A stretch of 64,000 bases of DNA from the NCBI RefSeq assembly GCF_003073045.1, contig NC_037599.1:24900695-24964694 (forward strand). Direction: 5' to 3'. Origin of the DNA: Pomacea canaliculata. Its lineage: Eukaryota; Mollusca; Gastropoda; Architaenioglossa; Ampullariidae. A program made the translations under genes and the position numbers. Below the pieces are notes generated by a model. That model saw nothing but the letters and a program-made list of their open reading frames with translations, searched no databases and was not told the origin of the DNA. How positions within the stretch are numbered: position 1 is the stretch's first letter; the number at the start of each line of letters is the position of its first letter. Of the stretch, positions 34,510-49,300 are shown piece by piece.

Positions 34510-37500
34510 TCACTCACTCACTCACTCACTCTCATCACTCCTCACTCCGTCACGTCACTCACTCACTCATGCCTCACCATCACTCACTCACTCACTCACT
34601 CACTCACTCACGTCTCACTCACTCACCTCACTCACTCACGGTCACTCACTCACTCCTCACTCACTCACTCACTCACTCACTCACTCACACTCACTCACTC
34701 ACTCACTCACTCACTCACTCACTCATGCATCACTCACTCACGTCATCATCACTCACTCTCACTCACTCACTCACTCACTCACTCACTCACTCACTCACTC
34801 CACTCACTCACTCACTCACTCACTCACTCACTCACTCACTCACTCACTCACTCACTCACTCACTCACCACTCACTCACTCACTCACTCACTCACTCACTC
34901 ACTCCTACTCACTCACTCACTCACTCACTCACTCACTCACTCACTCACTCACTCACTCACTCACTCACTCTCACTCACTCACCACTCACTCACTCACTCA
35001 CTCATCACTCACTCACTCACTCACTCACTCACTCACTCACTCACTCACTCACTCACTCACTCACTCACTCACTCATCACTCACTCACTCACTCACTCACT
35101 CACTCACTCACTCACTCACTCACTCACTCACTCACTCACTCACTCACTCACTCACTCACTCACTCACTCACTCACTCACTCACTCACTCACTCACTCACT
35201 CACTCACTCATCTCACTCACTCACTCACTCACTCACTCACTCACTCACTCACTCACTCACTCACTCACTCACTCACTCACTCACTCACTCACTCACTCAC
35301 TCACTCACTCACTCACTCACTCATCACTCACTCACTCACTCACTCACTCACTCACTCACTCACTCACTCACTCACTCACTCACTCACTCACTCACTCACT
35401 CACTCACTCACTCACTCACTCACTCACTCACTCACTCACTCACTCACTCACACTCACTCACTCACTCACTCACTTCACTCACTCACTCACTCACTCTCAC
35501 TCACTCACTCACTCACTCACTCACTCACTCACTCACTCACTCACTCACTCACTCACTTCACTCACTCACTCACTCACTCACTCACTCACTCACTCACTCA
35601 CTCACTCACTCACATCACTCACTCACTCACTCACTCACTCACTCACTCACTCACTCACTCACTCACTCACTCACTCACTCACTCACTCACTCACTCACTC
35701 ACTCACTCACTCACTCACTCACTCACTCACTCACTCACTCACTCACTCACTCACTCACTCACTCACTCACCTCACTCACTCACTCACTCACTCACTCACT
35801 CACTCACTCACTCACTCACTCACTCACTCACTCACTCACTCACTCACTCACTCACTCACTCACTCACTCACTTCACTCACTCACTCACTCACTCACTCAC
35901 TCACTCACTCACTCACTCACTCACTCACTCACTCACTCACTCACTCACTCACTCACTCACTCACTCACTCACTCACTCACTCACTCACTCACTCACTCAC
36001 TCACTCACTCACTCACTCACTCACTCACTCACTCACTCACTCACTCACTCACTCACTCACTCACTCACTCACTCACTCACTCACTCACTCACTCACTCAC
36101 TCACTCACTCACTCACTCACTCACTCACTCACTCACTCACTCACTCACTCACTCACTCACTCACTCACTCACTCACTCACTCACTCAACTCACTCACTCA
36201 CTCACTCACTCACTCACTCACTCACTCACTCACTCACTCACTCCTCACTCACTCACTCACTCACTCCACTCACTCACTCACTCACTCACTCACTCACTCA
36301 CTCACTCACTCACTCACTCACTCCACTCACTCACTCACTCACTCACTCACTCACTCACTCACTCACTCACTCACTCACTCACTCACTCACTCACCACTCA
36401 CTCACTCACTCACTCACTCACTCACTCACTCACTCACCTCACTCACTCACTCACTCACTCATCACTCACTCACTCACTCACTTCACTCACTCACTCACTC
36501 ACTCACTCACTCACTCACTCACTCACTCACTCACTCACTCACTCACTCACTCACTCACTCACTCACTCACTCACTCACTCACTCACTCACATCACTCACT
36601 CACTCACTCACTCACTCACTCACTCACTCACTCACTCACATCACTCACTCACTCACTCACTCACTCACCTCACTCACTCACGTCACTCACTCACTCACTC
36701 ACTCACTCACTCACTCACTCACTCACTCACTCACTCACTCACTCACTCACTCACTCACTCACTCACTCACTCACTCACTCACTCACTCACTCACTCACTC
36801 ACTCACTCACTCACTCACTCACTCACTCACTCACTCACTCACTCACATCACTCACTCACTCACTCACTCACTCACTCACTCACCACTCACTCACTCACTC
36901 ACTCACTCACTCACTCACTCACTCACTCACTCACTCACTCACTCACTCACTCACTCACATCACTCACTCACTCACTCACTCACTCACTCACTCACTCACT
37001 CACTCACTCACTCACTCACTCACTCACTCACTCACTCACTCACTCACTCACTCACTCACTCACTCACTCACTCACTCACTCACTCACTCACTCACTCACT
37101 CACTCACTCACGTCACTCACTCACTCACTCACTCACTCACTCACTCACTCACTCACTCACTCACTCACTCACTCACTCACTCACTCACTCACTCACTCAC
37201 TCACTCACTCACTCACTCACTCACTCACACTCACTCACTCACTCACTCACTCACTCACTCACTCACTCACTCACTCACTCACTCACTCACTCACTCACTC
37301 ACTCACTCACTCACTCACTCACTCACTCACTCACTCACTCACTCACTCACTCACTCACCACTCACTCACTCACTCACTCACTCACTCACTCACTCACTCA
37401 CTCACTCACTCACTCACTCACTCACTCACTCACTCACTCACTCACTCACTCACTCACTCACTCACTCACTCACTCACTCACTCACTCACTCACTCACTCA

Positions 37501-38052
37501 CTCACTCACTCACTCACTCACTCACTCACTCACTCACTCACTCACTCACTCACTCACTCACTCACTCACTCACTCACTCACTCACTCACTCACTCACTCA
37601 CTCACTCACTCACTCACTCACTCACTCACTCACTCACTCACTCACTCACTCACTCACTCACTCACTCACTCACTCACTCACTCACTCACTCACTCACTCA
37701 CTCACTCACTCACTCACTCACTCACTCACTCACTCACTCACTCACTCACTCACTCACTCACTCACTCACTCACTCACTCACTCACTCACTCACTCACTCA
37801 CTCACTCACTCACTCACTCACTCACCACTCACTCACTCACTCACTCACTCACTCACTCACTCACTCACTCACTCACTCACTCACTCACTCACTCACTCAC
37901 TCACTCACTCACTCACTCACTCACTCACTCACTCACTCACTCACTCACTCACTCACTCACTCACTCACTCACTCACTCACTCACTCACTCACTCACTCAC
38001 TCACTCACTCACTCACTCACTCACTCACTCACTCACTCACTCACTCACTCAC
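34510..38052. repeat. (TCAC)n satellite, about 3.5 kb
   Basis: The stretch is almost pure CACT/TCAC repetition (roughly 880 units) broken by occasional one- or two-base variants such as CATCACT, CTTCACT, CGTCACT and CCACT, which are commoner in the first 500 bp. All three plus-strand frames are free of stops, so it produces a meaningless 1170-codon frame of Leu-Thr-His-Ser; the minus strand has TGA in every frame. The right edge continues directly into a minus-strand SINE. The true length in the genome may differ from the assembled length. Confidence 0.97.
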
Positions 38053-38140
38053 GTCTTTTGATTTGTCACTGTCAGATTTGAACACACCACCTTTCAGTCT
38101 TCAGACCTCGTCTCTAACCACCAGGCTATACAGCCGTTAG
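38053..38140 (-). mobile_element. tRNA-derived SINE, head and start of tail
   Basis: Read on the minus strand, TAGCCTGGTGG (38128-38118) fits an RNA polymerase III A box and GTGTTCAAATC (38085-38075) a B box, about 33 bp apart, as in a tRNA-related SINE head. It is followed by ACAGTGACAAATCAAAAG and then GTGAGTGAGTGA repetition, which is the satellite at 34510-38052 in reverse. The upstream limit near 38140 is uncertain. Confidence 0.62.
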
Positions 38141-39514
38141 CAACTAACGTGTCTAAAGTTCGTGAAGAAGTCGACTTCGCCGTTTACAACAATGAACAAA
38201 TCCGCTGAACCGAGACGCACACGCCCCAGAACCGGTGACGTCATCGACAACGAGGCTGCTGTTTACGAAGATGACTAGTGCACGACGGACCACAAACACC
38301 CTGCTACTGTCCCCCTAGGTCCCTCCAACTGCCAGGAACACATACGTCATACTCAATGGAGTGAACAAAATCGGAGTGACAGACGGCAACAACCTACCCG
38401 ATCCTCTCCCCTCCAGACATCATTGTACGCGTGGTCAGAGTTGCCTGCCCAGTCAATGGAGGACATCGAAAATGGACAACAGTACCCTACAAAGAACAGC
38501 AACAAGAAATAAGTGACAAGATGGCCGGTCCTCCACAGTTCATGACAATTGCTATCCCATAATGTCGAGGACTTTGTGTGGACGGCAAGACACAAGCAAG
38601 ACAAGGGAGAGAATAAGTTCCACTGACCAGTGACTACGCGACACGAGGTGTCCGTGCTAACGGTCACAGGACACAGCACGGGACTCACCCGTGAAAATAT
38701 TTCACATCTTCAACTGCGACATCGACGGTTTGCTCGTGAAAACACACTATCCTGACTTTGTACAAAGCATTAACGTGTTTGTTATTGTGTCTTACAGACA
38801 TTGCTTGACGTCAGCAGTACACTGCAATGTTTCTCTGACTTCCAACGATACTTCAGTCCTGCTTCTACACTTACATCGCAAGGAAGAGCTGCGGCCGATA
38901 TCCTTGTTTTAGTAAAAAATGTATTTAATAAGTTTTTGCATAGACTGCAGTGTACGGTTGACAATTTGATTTGATTGCAATTTGACACCGAGTTTAACGA
39001 GACAAGTTCTGCACTTAAACCCACAGATGAAACGCAGGGTTCGGAGACAGACCAGGAGGAGATCGATCCTCGGCCCCCAACCGGATCCGCTGGGGTGGTA
39101 TGGTTGCGGCACTAGGAGGACAAAGAAGACTAAAAAGATAAGTGGGTTTGTGTGTGTGTGTGTGCTGCTTCCACCATTTTGTAAGTCTATGATCATGTTG
39201 AAAGCACAGTTTACATCTGGACTTACAGGTCTACCACAGAGACGTTAATATTCGAATACCACTTCTACCTACCGCAGCGTTCTCATGGCAACCTACTATT
39301 TCTACCTACGCATCTGGTTTTGTAACATCATTTCTCATCTCCATCTCTTCCCCAGAAGCACATTTTCCCGAGTTCCTCGACCATCTCACCGGAACATGGA
39401 GATGAAGCTGAGTTTGTAAGGTGGCCAGTGACAAATCACTGTCATGTGACCCCTAACTTTCATGCTCGTTGACCAACGGTGACCTCGCCACCAGTTCTGT
39501 CCATTTTTCACGGT

Positions 39515-39560
39515 TCACTCACTCACTCACTCACTCACTCACACTCACTCACTCACTCAC
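39515..39560. repeat. Short (TCAC)n tract
   Basis: About 45 bp of TCAC repetition, the same unit as the 3.5-kb satellite 1.5 kb to the left, but without a SINE head beside it. Confidence 0.9.
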
Positions 39561-41795
39561 CAGCGCTGTCCACACTTTCCATGTATCCTCCTCCCTGTAT
39601 CTTTCCTCTTCTTCTGTCTTCTCTTCTCCACTTTCCTTATTGTTTGGGCATCGTGGTGTTGATTCCCTCTCCGATTTAAAACAAATGATATCACAGATGG
39701 TTGGCCTCTTCGAAAGTGAGACGTTTGCGATTTGTTTGTGGCTGTCGAACCTTTGCAGTCAGATGTTCCGAAATGTTTGTAAAGGAGACATGCAGGACAT
39801 ATAAGTCACAGGGCAGAGACATTCATGTCGTCCTTTTCAGTTCGGAAAAGAATTAACTGCAGCTGATATAAATTGCATCAAGCCTTATGAAACTGATATA
39901 AAGCCTTGTGGTTACTACTTCATAGCAGCTCTCACTTCCACGTTCGCTTGGCCCAGTGACAAGAAAAAGCTCTTCTAGGAGCCTAGAGCCAGTAAACCAC
40001 TCACAGTTAGCCCACTCAATGTATCATCATCGTTATTTCCTAAGCTAGCAGTTTCATAATTCACTTACCGGAAATTGGTCATGAAGCCTTTGTTGAAGCG
40101 AGACATTCGATGAGATAAAATCTGAGAAGAAGGGGAACTGCCAGGGTCAAGACTGGAACTGTTTTCCCGTCAGACAATGTTTCAAAGTGCAGCACCCTTT
40201 CCTTTCTTTGCAGTGACTATGGCGGGTGTTGGAGAGGTTAATCAGTCTCACCCGGAACACACTGCTCGCTAATAATAGACTGTCAAACTTTCCCCTGCAC
40301 TAAGCTTTGCTGCGTCCCTTTCTATGTTCGTGTTTAAAAGCAAAACAATAAATAAAGGGGTAAAAATTCTTCAAGCTTCTCGAATGCTCATTATAACAGA
40401 AATGCGATGACATGGAAGCGAGAGAGGGAGTATTTTTTGTTTTTTTTTTATCTTACTCGTGTGGTATTTTCGGCCTTCCTCACAGCGGTGCACGTTTTAT
40501 TCTCACGAGTTACTGGTTAACAAAACAGTTTTTAACACCGCAACATCTGTCTTTCTGTCTTCTTCGTTCTCACCTTTACACACACACAGAGAATATTTAT
40601 CAAGTGTGCACCTCATCCCCTTCCCCCCGCTCCCGTGCATACTTAGGTGCAAATCCCAGACAGAAGTGAATGGATGGAGGGGGGGGGGGCTTTTGATCCA
40701 GACACGCACGACTGCTTTGCAAGTTCAAATGTCAAACAACAGGCTGGTGACACTGAATCAGTGAATGTCCATTATCATTGATGTCTTGATGAGAGAAGTG
40801 ATAAAAGACGGGATGCTGCTTCTCACTCTCCTCCCCTGCCCACCTTCGGTCTGAAGCCCCCGACCCTCTGTGCTTGGGCTAAGTCTTGGTTTTCCTTTCA
40901 ACGTGGCTTTGTTTGTGTTTTGTCGAGGGAGCAGATCTGGCTGCCCACAAGGGCCCAGCACTCATTTAAAGGTTTAAAACTCAAACACGATTACAGCGAG
41001 GCTGGGTGTGAAGATGGGGGAGTAGGGAGGGTGGAGAAAGGGCCACTGGGATGCTATCAGATCCGTGTTATGTCGGGTGGGGTAAGGTGATGGTGGAGAG
41101 GGCCCTTGCTGCACCCACAACAATGAACGAGGCAAACTCCAGGTACATGATTAGCAGTTTAATACCAGGCGCGATGTCAAATAATCGGCCAAACAAGACT
41201 ACAACACGCCTCACCTCACCAGGTGGCGCTGCGGCTGCTAGCAACAAATCAGTTACCCTAGCAACGTCAGTAACAACAGTAGAGGATCATTCAATGAATA
41301 ATGAGCTACATGTCTAGAGATTGTTGAGTTTCCTCAAACTGTAGTGTAGCACGCTTCCACTGAGACTTCATTTCGCACTTTGAGAGAAGGATACTGGAGG
41401 GAGGAAACCGGCGAGAAGGTTCCACTGTCCAGTGTCCAGTGTCCAGAGACAGGTGTGTAGCAGTAAAGAGTCTTGGACTTTATTTTACCTGAGATAGCGA
41501 ACACCGCTAGAGGTGTCCAGCTTCCCTCCACTTGTTATTTTACCCCTCCCCTACTCCCACCAACTGTCCACGGTCCCACCGCGCCAGTAATGGAATCACG
41601 GACCTTCATTAAATACAGGGAATGCGGGGAATGATGGGATTGACTTTGAAGGGGATGGCGTAGAATTTACTTCCGGTCTAAATAGCGGCCAAAATCAGTG
41701 TTCCCGGGTAGAAAGCAGGTCCTGTCTAGGGTCTGTACCCACCATTCCGGAAAAGAAACCAGATGCCGAGCAGCAGCTCCAAACCCTACAGACCG

Positions 41796-41939
41796 TGACT
41801 ACTTGTCATAAAGACTTCTAGTGCAGCTGGATGGCAGCTCTCACACATTAACCAACACACCTACATCTGTATAAAGCTGTGTGTGCGAGACATGACTACT
41901 TGTCATAAAGACTTCTAGTGCAGCTGGATGGCAGCTCTC
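41796..41939. repeat. 47-bp direct repeat, two copies 97 bp apart
   Basis: TGACTACTTGTCATAAAGAC and the following 27 bases occur identically at 41796-41842 and 41893-41939. Confidence 0.9.
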
Positions 41940-44900
41940 GCTAAGGGTCACAGTCACAAAGTTTATTAATCTAGAACTGAGAGAACATATGATATCACAC
42001 ATTCATGTACACACCAGGAGGTGTGTTAATTCAAAAAGTAGGTTTATTGACAATATTTACACAATGAAAGCCGCTGACTAACCCTAGGCCAGTACCTTGA
42101 CACTAGACTAGTCCTGTCTTACCTAGCACTAGTCTCAATCACCCAGCTTCTACATCAACATACGACCACCACAACCTTCTCAGCAACTGTGCACCCCGTG
42201 ATCAGCAGTACAACAGTTTTAAGAGGTTGGGGTATTTCCAGGGTACATGACAGTTACAAGACAGTATACAGTAGTGAAGGAGGAGCTGACTGACAGCCCA
42301 GTCTGTAGAAAACACTTTCACAATGAAAGCAGAGACTTGTGGACTGAAAGGTCGGCTAAGTGCGGGTGGGCAAGAGACTAAAAACAGAACACAATGCCAG
42401 GTATTTGATTAAAGCACACCCGACCAGCGAGCGCCAACATTTTAATGAACATTTTATGAAAAGTTTCCTACGGGAATTTCTGTCCTCTCCCCTATGGGGA
42501 AGGGTCTGATGAATCATGCTAGGGTTGGTGTGGTAATCTTGCATTTACTTGTTTTTTGATGTGTTTATTTTGTTTTGTTATCATCAGATTTGATATGTGT
42601 ACATTCCTGGCTCCCTGCAATCTGCGCCATTCATTCGAAAGGCCTCAGTCTCTTCCTGTCTGTGAGGTGAGTAGTTGACAGACAGCACTAGGGGGTGGCC
42701 TATCGCAACCTCCCAATTCCCTCCACCCCATTCCTGAGACTTGCTCACCTCCCCCTTTGACGCCTTTTCTTTCAAGCACTTTGTTCTGTAACCTGAGTGG
42801 ACAGGTGAGGTCACCTGAGGACACTGTCAGCTACAGGTGGAGCAGCCAGTACACTGAGGTGGGTATCACCGCCCTAGTCCTGCATGGAGCGTGACAGGGT
42901 CTGTGTTGATGGACTCGCAGGCCTCTCTGACCCTGCAGGGGGAGGGTCACGAAAGGTCACTGTTGGCGGTCAGACGACGAGAGCAATTAACTCTTTTGAT
43001 GCCAGCGAGAACTGAGTCAAGCTTTCAGAAACTAGGGACCTCGAGCTCCCCCGACCCGGTCTTAATCTAGCGGGAAGGATAATCTCTTCTGCTCACGGAA
43101 GATTCCCATTCAGGTCCGAGTGGTGTGCGTGCCGCCACGCTTCCCTGTCACCCGGTCGCCAACACCACCGCGCTGACCCGGGGTCGCACCTAATGCCGCG
43201 AGGTCAGAGGTCGCGAGAAGGGTGTAAAGGTGTAGGACTGAGGTGTGGCGTGACTCGCTAATCCACTCCTTCCTGCTCCCAACTTCAGAAGCTGGTCGCT
43301 GAGGAAGCAAATAATGCTACTTGATATTTTATTTTAATTTATAATATTATTGTTAGCAAAGACTTTCTCAGCATTATTCTCATTGCAAAGAAACTGTTTA
43401 ATTCATAGAGCTCTCTCTCTCGTCATTAAACTGTGTACCCTGAGGTTTATATATGTGTGATGGAATCAGACTGTTGACAGTACAGCAGCCTCTGAGGATT
43501 TCGATGATAAAAAAGTAAAAAGCTCCATTCCATGTTCTTCTTTCTTTCCTCCTCTTTTGCAGTCCTTCACTCTCTCCGCTGGCGAGTGAATCCCACGCAG
43601 CAGCAGGTCAGGCCAGGTCACCGCAACCCGCCTTGTGGCGAGCAGGACAAGTCGTTTCCACTCCGTGAGATTTATTTTAGTCCCTCGTTCCCCTCCCCCT
43701 CCGCCAAAAAACAAAAGCCAGCCGCTCACTCCACACCTCCCTCCCATGTCGACAGGAATGCCATTGGCCAACAGATAGAGTAAAGTGTTCAGCTGCACAA
43801 ACACTAGTCTGTTGCTAAGGAGACTGTGATGCTTGAGAGAAGAGAGTGTTCAGACGAGGTGTAGGTGTAGGTTGTAAGCCCTTGTGTGAGCTTCACGATG
43901 TTGTTGGTAACTGTCGTCGTCAGTTCGGCATCCCCTAGTGTGAGTGACACCTGTGGTCAACATCCAGGACCACTCACCCACCTGGTGTTTTCCAACCCTC
44001 CTCCCACTCCACCAACATCACAAAAAGTTCATCCCTGTGTGGTGTACAGACGCCCCACCCACACTTCTCGTCATGAAGACAGAGGTTGTAGGGATTAGTG
44101 ATGGTGATGATGGACGAGGGCGTGTGTGGAGCACAAACTCCTCTTCATGATTTGATACAGCGACTGCTGACATAAAGTCAGTTTGGTTTTGGTGCAACAT
44201 TCCATTGTTCTTCACCGCAGTGATTCTGCTTAGTCACCGGTGCACCGCAAGACAGTGAGGTGCCGTAAACAGTTGCTTACTTTTGAAATCTGGATAGAAC
44301 AGACAGACCAACAGACAGACACACACCAGGACAAGTGCTTGGCGCCAGCCACCCTTAAACAGCATTTTTTATTATTATTTACCTAGCTGTGACCTTTGAC
44401 TTCAAGTAATGGAGCCCACATTGTGTGGACTATAAATAAAGCACACAGTTGTTTTCTGAGACTTCACAGCAACAGGTGTGTGTGGGTGGGGAGGGTGGAG
44501 GCGGGGAGCTGGTATTCATATTTATCCCTTGAATCCACACACAGTGAGATGATGTTACAAGAGGGCGCTAGTGTACGTCCGCTACACACGCGATCTCAGC
44601 ACCCGGGGTGAGTGCCGTTCACTCCTATCCAGAAGACTGAGTTCTGTTCTTTAAAACACCTGGGGTCTGAGCGAAATAGTTGCTCAGCAGAAAGATACAG
44701 CGGAAGCTAAGGCAGTAAACAAAGATACCAACGACTAGAAAAGGACATTGACATAGAGACACGAGAGGGGCATAGTGCCCTCAACCAGCACACTGACACC
44801 ACAGGGAGGGCTCTCAACAAGTCATATGAGATTAAAGGGCCTTAAAACAAATAACACGACACGGACAGGTCCTACCCCACCACCCTGAGATGGGAAGAAA

Positions 44901-45447
44901 GGGTGCTAAACAAGCACACCCACAGCGGAGCACAGGCCCCGGGGGCCGAGCGCTCAAATCTTATCTCCTTTTTCCATAGAATTTCCTATAAATTTCGGTA
45001 CCGGAGATAGTGACATTCAAGGTAGACAGGACAGGTGACAAGGGTTTGACATACTCTCAAATAAAATACTTTCACAGGTACCCCTATCTGATGTGTCCTT
45101 GTTCTCTCCACCATGACCATTTGAGGACGCGCTCCACCCTAACCACCCATCTCTAGTTTGGGGGAGTCTCCACTCACCAGCTTAATGTAAACAGAGAAAT
45201 AGCTGCCAGGGGAACGGGTTGCCTTCACACTCCAATGTGAGTCGTGGACACGTGACATCCGGTCTTGGACTGTGAGGAGTAATGACCGTCGTCTCACTAT
45301 ATATCTATGTGCTGTATGTACTAGCCCGGGTCTTTGCATCGGCCGTGTGTGTTCACCAACTCTGTTCTGTTGTTTTATTGTGGCCAGTCACAAACTATTC
45401 CCAGTTTTATCTGTGAGATACACGGACCCCCTACACAACCCAGACTA

Positions 45448-45476
45448 CCCACCCCACCCCACCCACCCCACCCCAC
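45448..45476 (-). other. C-rich tract, G-quadruplex candidate on minus strand
   Basis: ACCC/ACCCC runs repeat six times (plus strand), giving at least four minus-strand runs of three or more G with one-base loops, the pattern of a stable G-quadruplex. No gene context explains it. Confidence 0.5.
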
Positions 45477-46300
45477 CTCACATCGCGGTCTACTGTGTGG
45501 ATTGTCTCCCCCTTCGTTTTTTTCCTTGGGTTGTCGGTTGCTGATCCCTCTTGACGCTCATCTTGAGGACAGACTCTCAGGTGAGTGACCCGACATCGCC
45601 AGTCATCATCAATTACCTCTTGGTAGAGGATGTCGACGACTACTTAACCCTTGACCCAGTTCACGAGAGGCTCCCAGGGGCTGTTCTGGGGGTTGGTGAC
45701 GGGGGTAGGGGGGGATCTCGCTTATCGCCAACAAGAAAAGTGCGGAGGAGCAGGAGCAGACGATCTCTACTTCCGATCGCACCAGGCAGTTGATCTTTGA
45801 GAGGTCAAGTCCCTCTGTCCTTCTGTTGCCCCGAGAACACCCTGCAACCTTTATGCAACCTTCGGCGAAAGTTCGCATTATTTTCGCTTCATAAATAGTT
45901 CACATCGCTTTTTTCTTCTTCTTTCTTTTTCTCGAGGGCTAGTGTTTCTTTATTTCGTTTGTTCTCGTTCGTTTATGCGGTTGCTGTCTGTTTCCGGTCT
46001 TCTGTTGTATACTTCTGGAAGTCTTGTATGGTTTAGCCAAAGCTTGTCGTCAGGGTCTGTAATGTCGAGTAAAAGCTTTGGATCAGTATTTATTTATCTT
46101 TTCAACCTTTCATGTTCCTTCTTTTTCAAACATCTTCACATCGACACACTTTCCGCTGACGTTTTGTAGCCGAAAATAAGACAGGTGAATATGCATGGTA
46201 CGCACGTGTACAGGTGAGAGCGCAGAGCAGGTAAACACTGGCAGTGTGGGAGGCACAAAGGTTTCAACGCCGGCGGGAATGTGGAGAGATTACAAGATGG

Positions 46301-46344
46301 CAATGGCATTACAATGGCATTACAATGTCATTACAGTGGCATTA
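46301..46344. repeat. 11-bp tandem repeat, four copies
   Basis: CAATGGCATTA is repeated four times with two substitutions. Confidence 0.88.
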
Positions 46345-49300
46345 CAAGAACCTTAGACAGGACCTTGCGAGCTGCCTAACCACCTTTACAGTTGCCATCA
46401 GTTCCTTTGACTAAACTGGAACTGGTGGAGGAATGTTCCATCTTTCTTGCTATCAGATCGTCTTTGAAGTTAAAACATTTCCTCAAGTTGAGGCTTTTGT
46501 TTTCTTGTTGACCTGCTTTAACACGCATCGTTACATCCTATTGTTACATCATAAACATGTATTGTCACAACATATCGTGACATGTACAGCTACAATGTCG
46601 AAGATCAACAAACTCAGGGGCTCGGGGCTGGTTTCGTGTTTTCATCCAGACAGAATATGTAAGGGAGAAGGACCACCACCCTATGACGGCAATGCGGGTG
46701 GCCTCACCCGTGAGGTGTTACCGACACCTGGAGGAATGCTTGCTCTTACACTGTGTAACCCAACACAAGGCATGGAAGGACATCTACCCTGACTGCAGGA
46801 AACACGATCGGACCGAGTCTGGCGGGAAACAAAATTGCTGACCGACACCATCGGGTCCTACCACAGAGCTACATTCACACGGCGGCCCTGTGAGCATCAG
46901 TTGGCGGACTATGGATGGTGTGACAGGCTTTGCACCCTGCCACATGCCACGCAATTCTATCCACAGGTTTTTTTGTAACATTTTTTTTTTTTGTTTTGCT
47001 TGAGAATAAGACTAAGGTTCATGGTCCTTTCACTATGAGACGAGGTAGGAGTGAGAACACGTGACATCAGGCCTGGGGTACAGAGAGTAGATTATACTCA
47101 CCAGCCTAGATAAAGTAGGTAAACTATATATAGTCTCTGAAACATATCAGGTCCTGAGACTGTGATTTGTTACAATGAACTTTGAAGTGATAGTAGATGT
47201 TAGCTTCTTAAAATCAAGGTGAATGTGACCTACATAGCTGAGAGAACTTGAGCACTGTTGTGTTTTCATTATGTACTGCGGTATATTTGAGTACTGTTGT
47301 GTTTTCACCTACATCATGAGTCTGTCGTATCCACTGATGCTACCACCACTTCCCACGTGGCGAGGGGTTCACTGTGGACAATGATCTGTGGAGTGCATGA
47401 CAGTATCACTATGGCCTCACACAAAGCGATGAAGTATCGAGGGCTTAACGGTCAGGGGAGGGCATCACCATGGTGCTGACAATACAAAGTATTTGTAGCG
47501 ATGTCAGGGGTGTCGGGAGATGTTCCCTGTTGGTCGTCTGCTTTGGGACTCTGTCACACAACGGATGACTCACTGTTGAAAACAAAAAAAAAAAACCGGG
47601 GAAAAAACCTCCATGGGGACCTTTGTGGAAGCTTAGCTAATGCCTGTGTCACCGGCATCTGGGGATGGGTGCACTGTACTCGCACTTCCGCTGTGCCAGC
47701 TCCAGCCAAGTCTTCCTGTCAGATACAAATTAAAACACTGTAACCATCGGTTACTATACTTTGTGTGTGTGTGAGAGAGAGGGAAAAACACAGGGGCATG
47801 ACCTTTTCACACTTCGTCTGCAGTGTTTCAGTGTTAACACAAGTCTCTTGACAGGTAAAAGAATCATCATGGTCGCCAAAGATCGAAAGACAACTGGCAT
47901 CTAATAAGCAAGGCACACACACACACAGATCCTATAAACACACACACACTGAAATTGTTAATATATCTAAACATCAAAAAATATATTTAAAATTGGAACG
48001 ATTTTCAAAATGCAAAATGCAGGACAAACATTTGTTACCAGCCTTTCTAGTAAAGAACAGTTTCACATCCCACACGCAGCTCGTCTTGGCGACTGTCGTG
48101 TCTGGAAAGTAAGTGAGGAGCTGACCTGTTGGACATCTATAATATATTATAACCCCGCTAACCCTTCTAAAACCTATAAAATACTTCTAAAAACATTGAA
48201 CACCAAGCTCCACGTTCAGCACGTGCGGCTCGGCCGTTACAACATGGCGGATACCAAGAGGAGTGGAGTTCTTGAAATGGAGGAGTATATCGTCATGTCC
48301 ACACCCTTACTTTACCCCTAGACCTACCCTCAAACTTACCCTCAGTAATCTATTCACATCTTAGGTGATTCTTCCTGACTGGATAATTTCTGTCATGTCA
48401 CCAGCATGTGGCATGTGTCGTGTGTCATGACACTGATAGTTCTGCTGGTCTGGTGCAGCACTATTGGAGACCTTGCCGAGAAGATGAGGAAACGATGTGA
48501 TCACGTGACGACTATTTTAAGCAGCCATCAACTTTGAAAACCATAAAATGGAAATGCGCAATAGACTTGAGAGATTTCTGAGTGTATGAACAGGTAAGTT
48601 TAATAGCCACGGCACAACAGCTGGCAGGAAGCACCAGAGTGCAGCTGTCAAAAGTTGCAGATTAGCCAAGTTCAATAAACAAACAAACAAATCATCCGAC
48701 ACTGCCATGTGACTTTTAACACAATCTCAGGATGAAAATTAACAAATTAGCGCACAAAACTGAGATAACAATATAGTATAAACAATATTTAGTCACGTGT
48801 TAAACTATCGAGCAGTCGTAGGAGTTTGCAACAAATTGTAAAAGCTGAACTCCAGGGAAGCAGGTGGGCAGACACTTACAACAAAGTGCTCACTTGGACT
48901 ATCAGGTTAAAAACTATGTTTCATTCAAGCTGGCGAGGGCTGGCTTTCGTGAACTGCTCTTGCCCACCGCCTGTCCTCGAGCCAATCCCTCCATCTTCGC
49001 TATCTCACTTGCCCGGGTGGACGATGGCAAACGCATTAGTAATGCTCAGGTAACTCAGGTAAGGTTTGACTGTATAAACCACCTGCAGCCGCTGTGAAGC
49101 ACCTGAGCTGCAGTGTCGCCGAGTGCACCACACCATCAGGCTGCGTCGTCAGGTGGTCTAACGGCCTCACCGCTGGTCTCCTCGCGTGCAGCAGGATGCA
49201 AGGAGGAGAACTCGTGACTGATGCACCCGGTGGCTGAGCACAAGAAGCTGACTCCACCCGGTTGTCTCGGCAACAAGACACTAAGACAGTGTATGTGTGA

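Noticed and set aside
34569-38081. A 1170-codon open frame of repeated Leu-Thr-His-Ser
   Set aside because: It is a by-product of the TCAC satellite: all plus-strand frames of this repeat lack stops, so length is no evidence of coding.
38982-39248. Arg-rich 88-codon plus-strand frame
   Set aside because: A minus-strand frame overlaps it fully and the basic run has low complexity; no splice sites or family resemblance support it.
48010-48321. 103-codon plus-strand frame of balanced composition
   Set aside because: Composition is plausible but no domain, no partner exons and no conserved motif were recognised.
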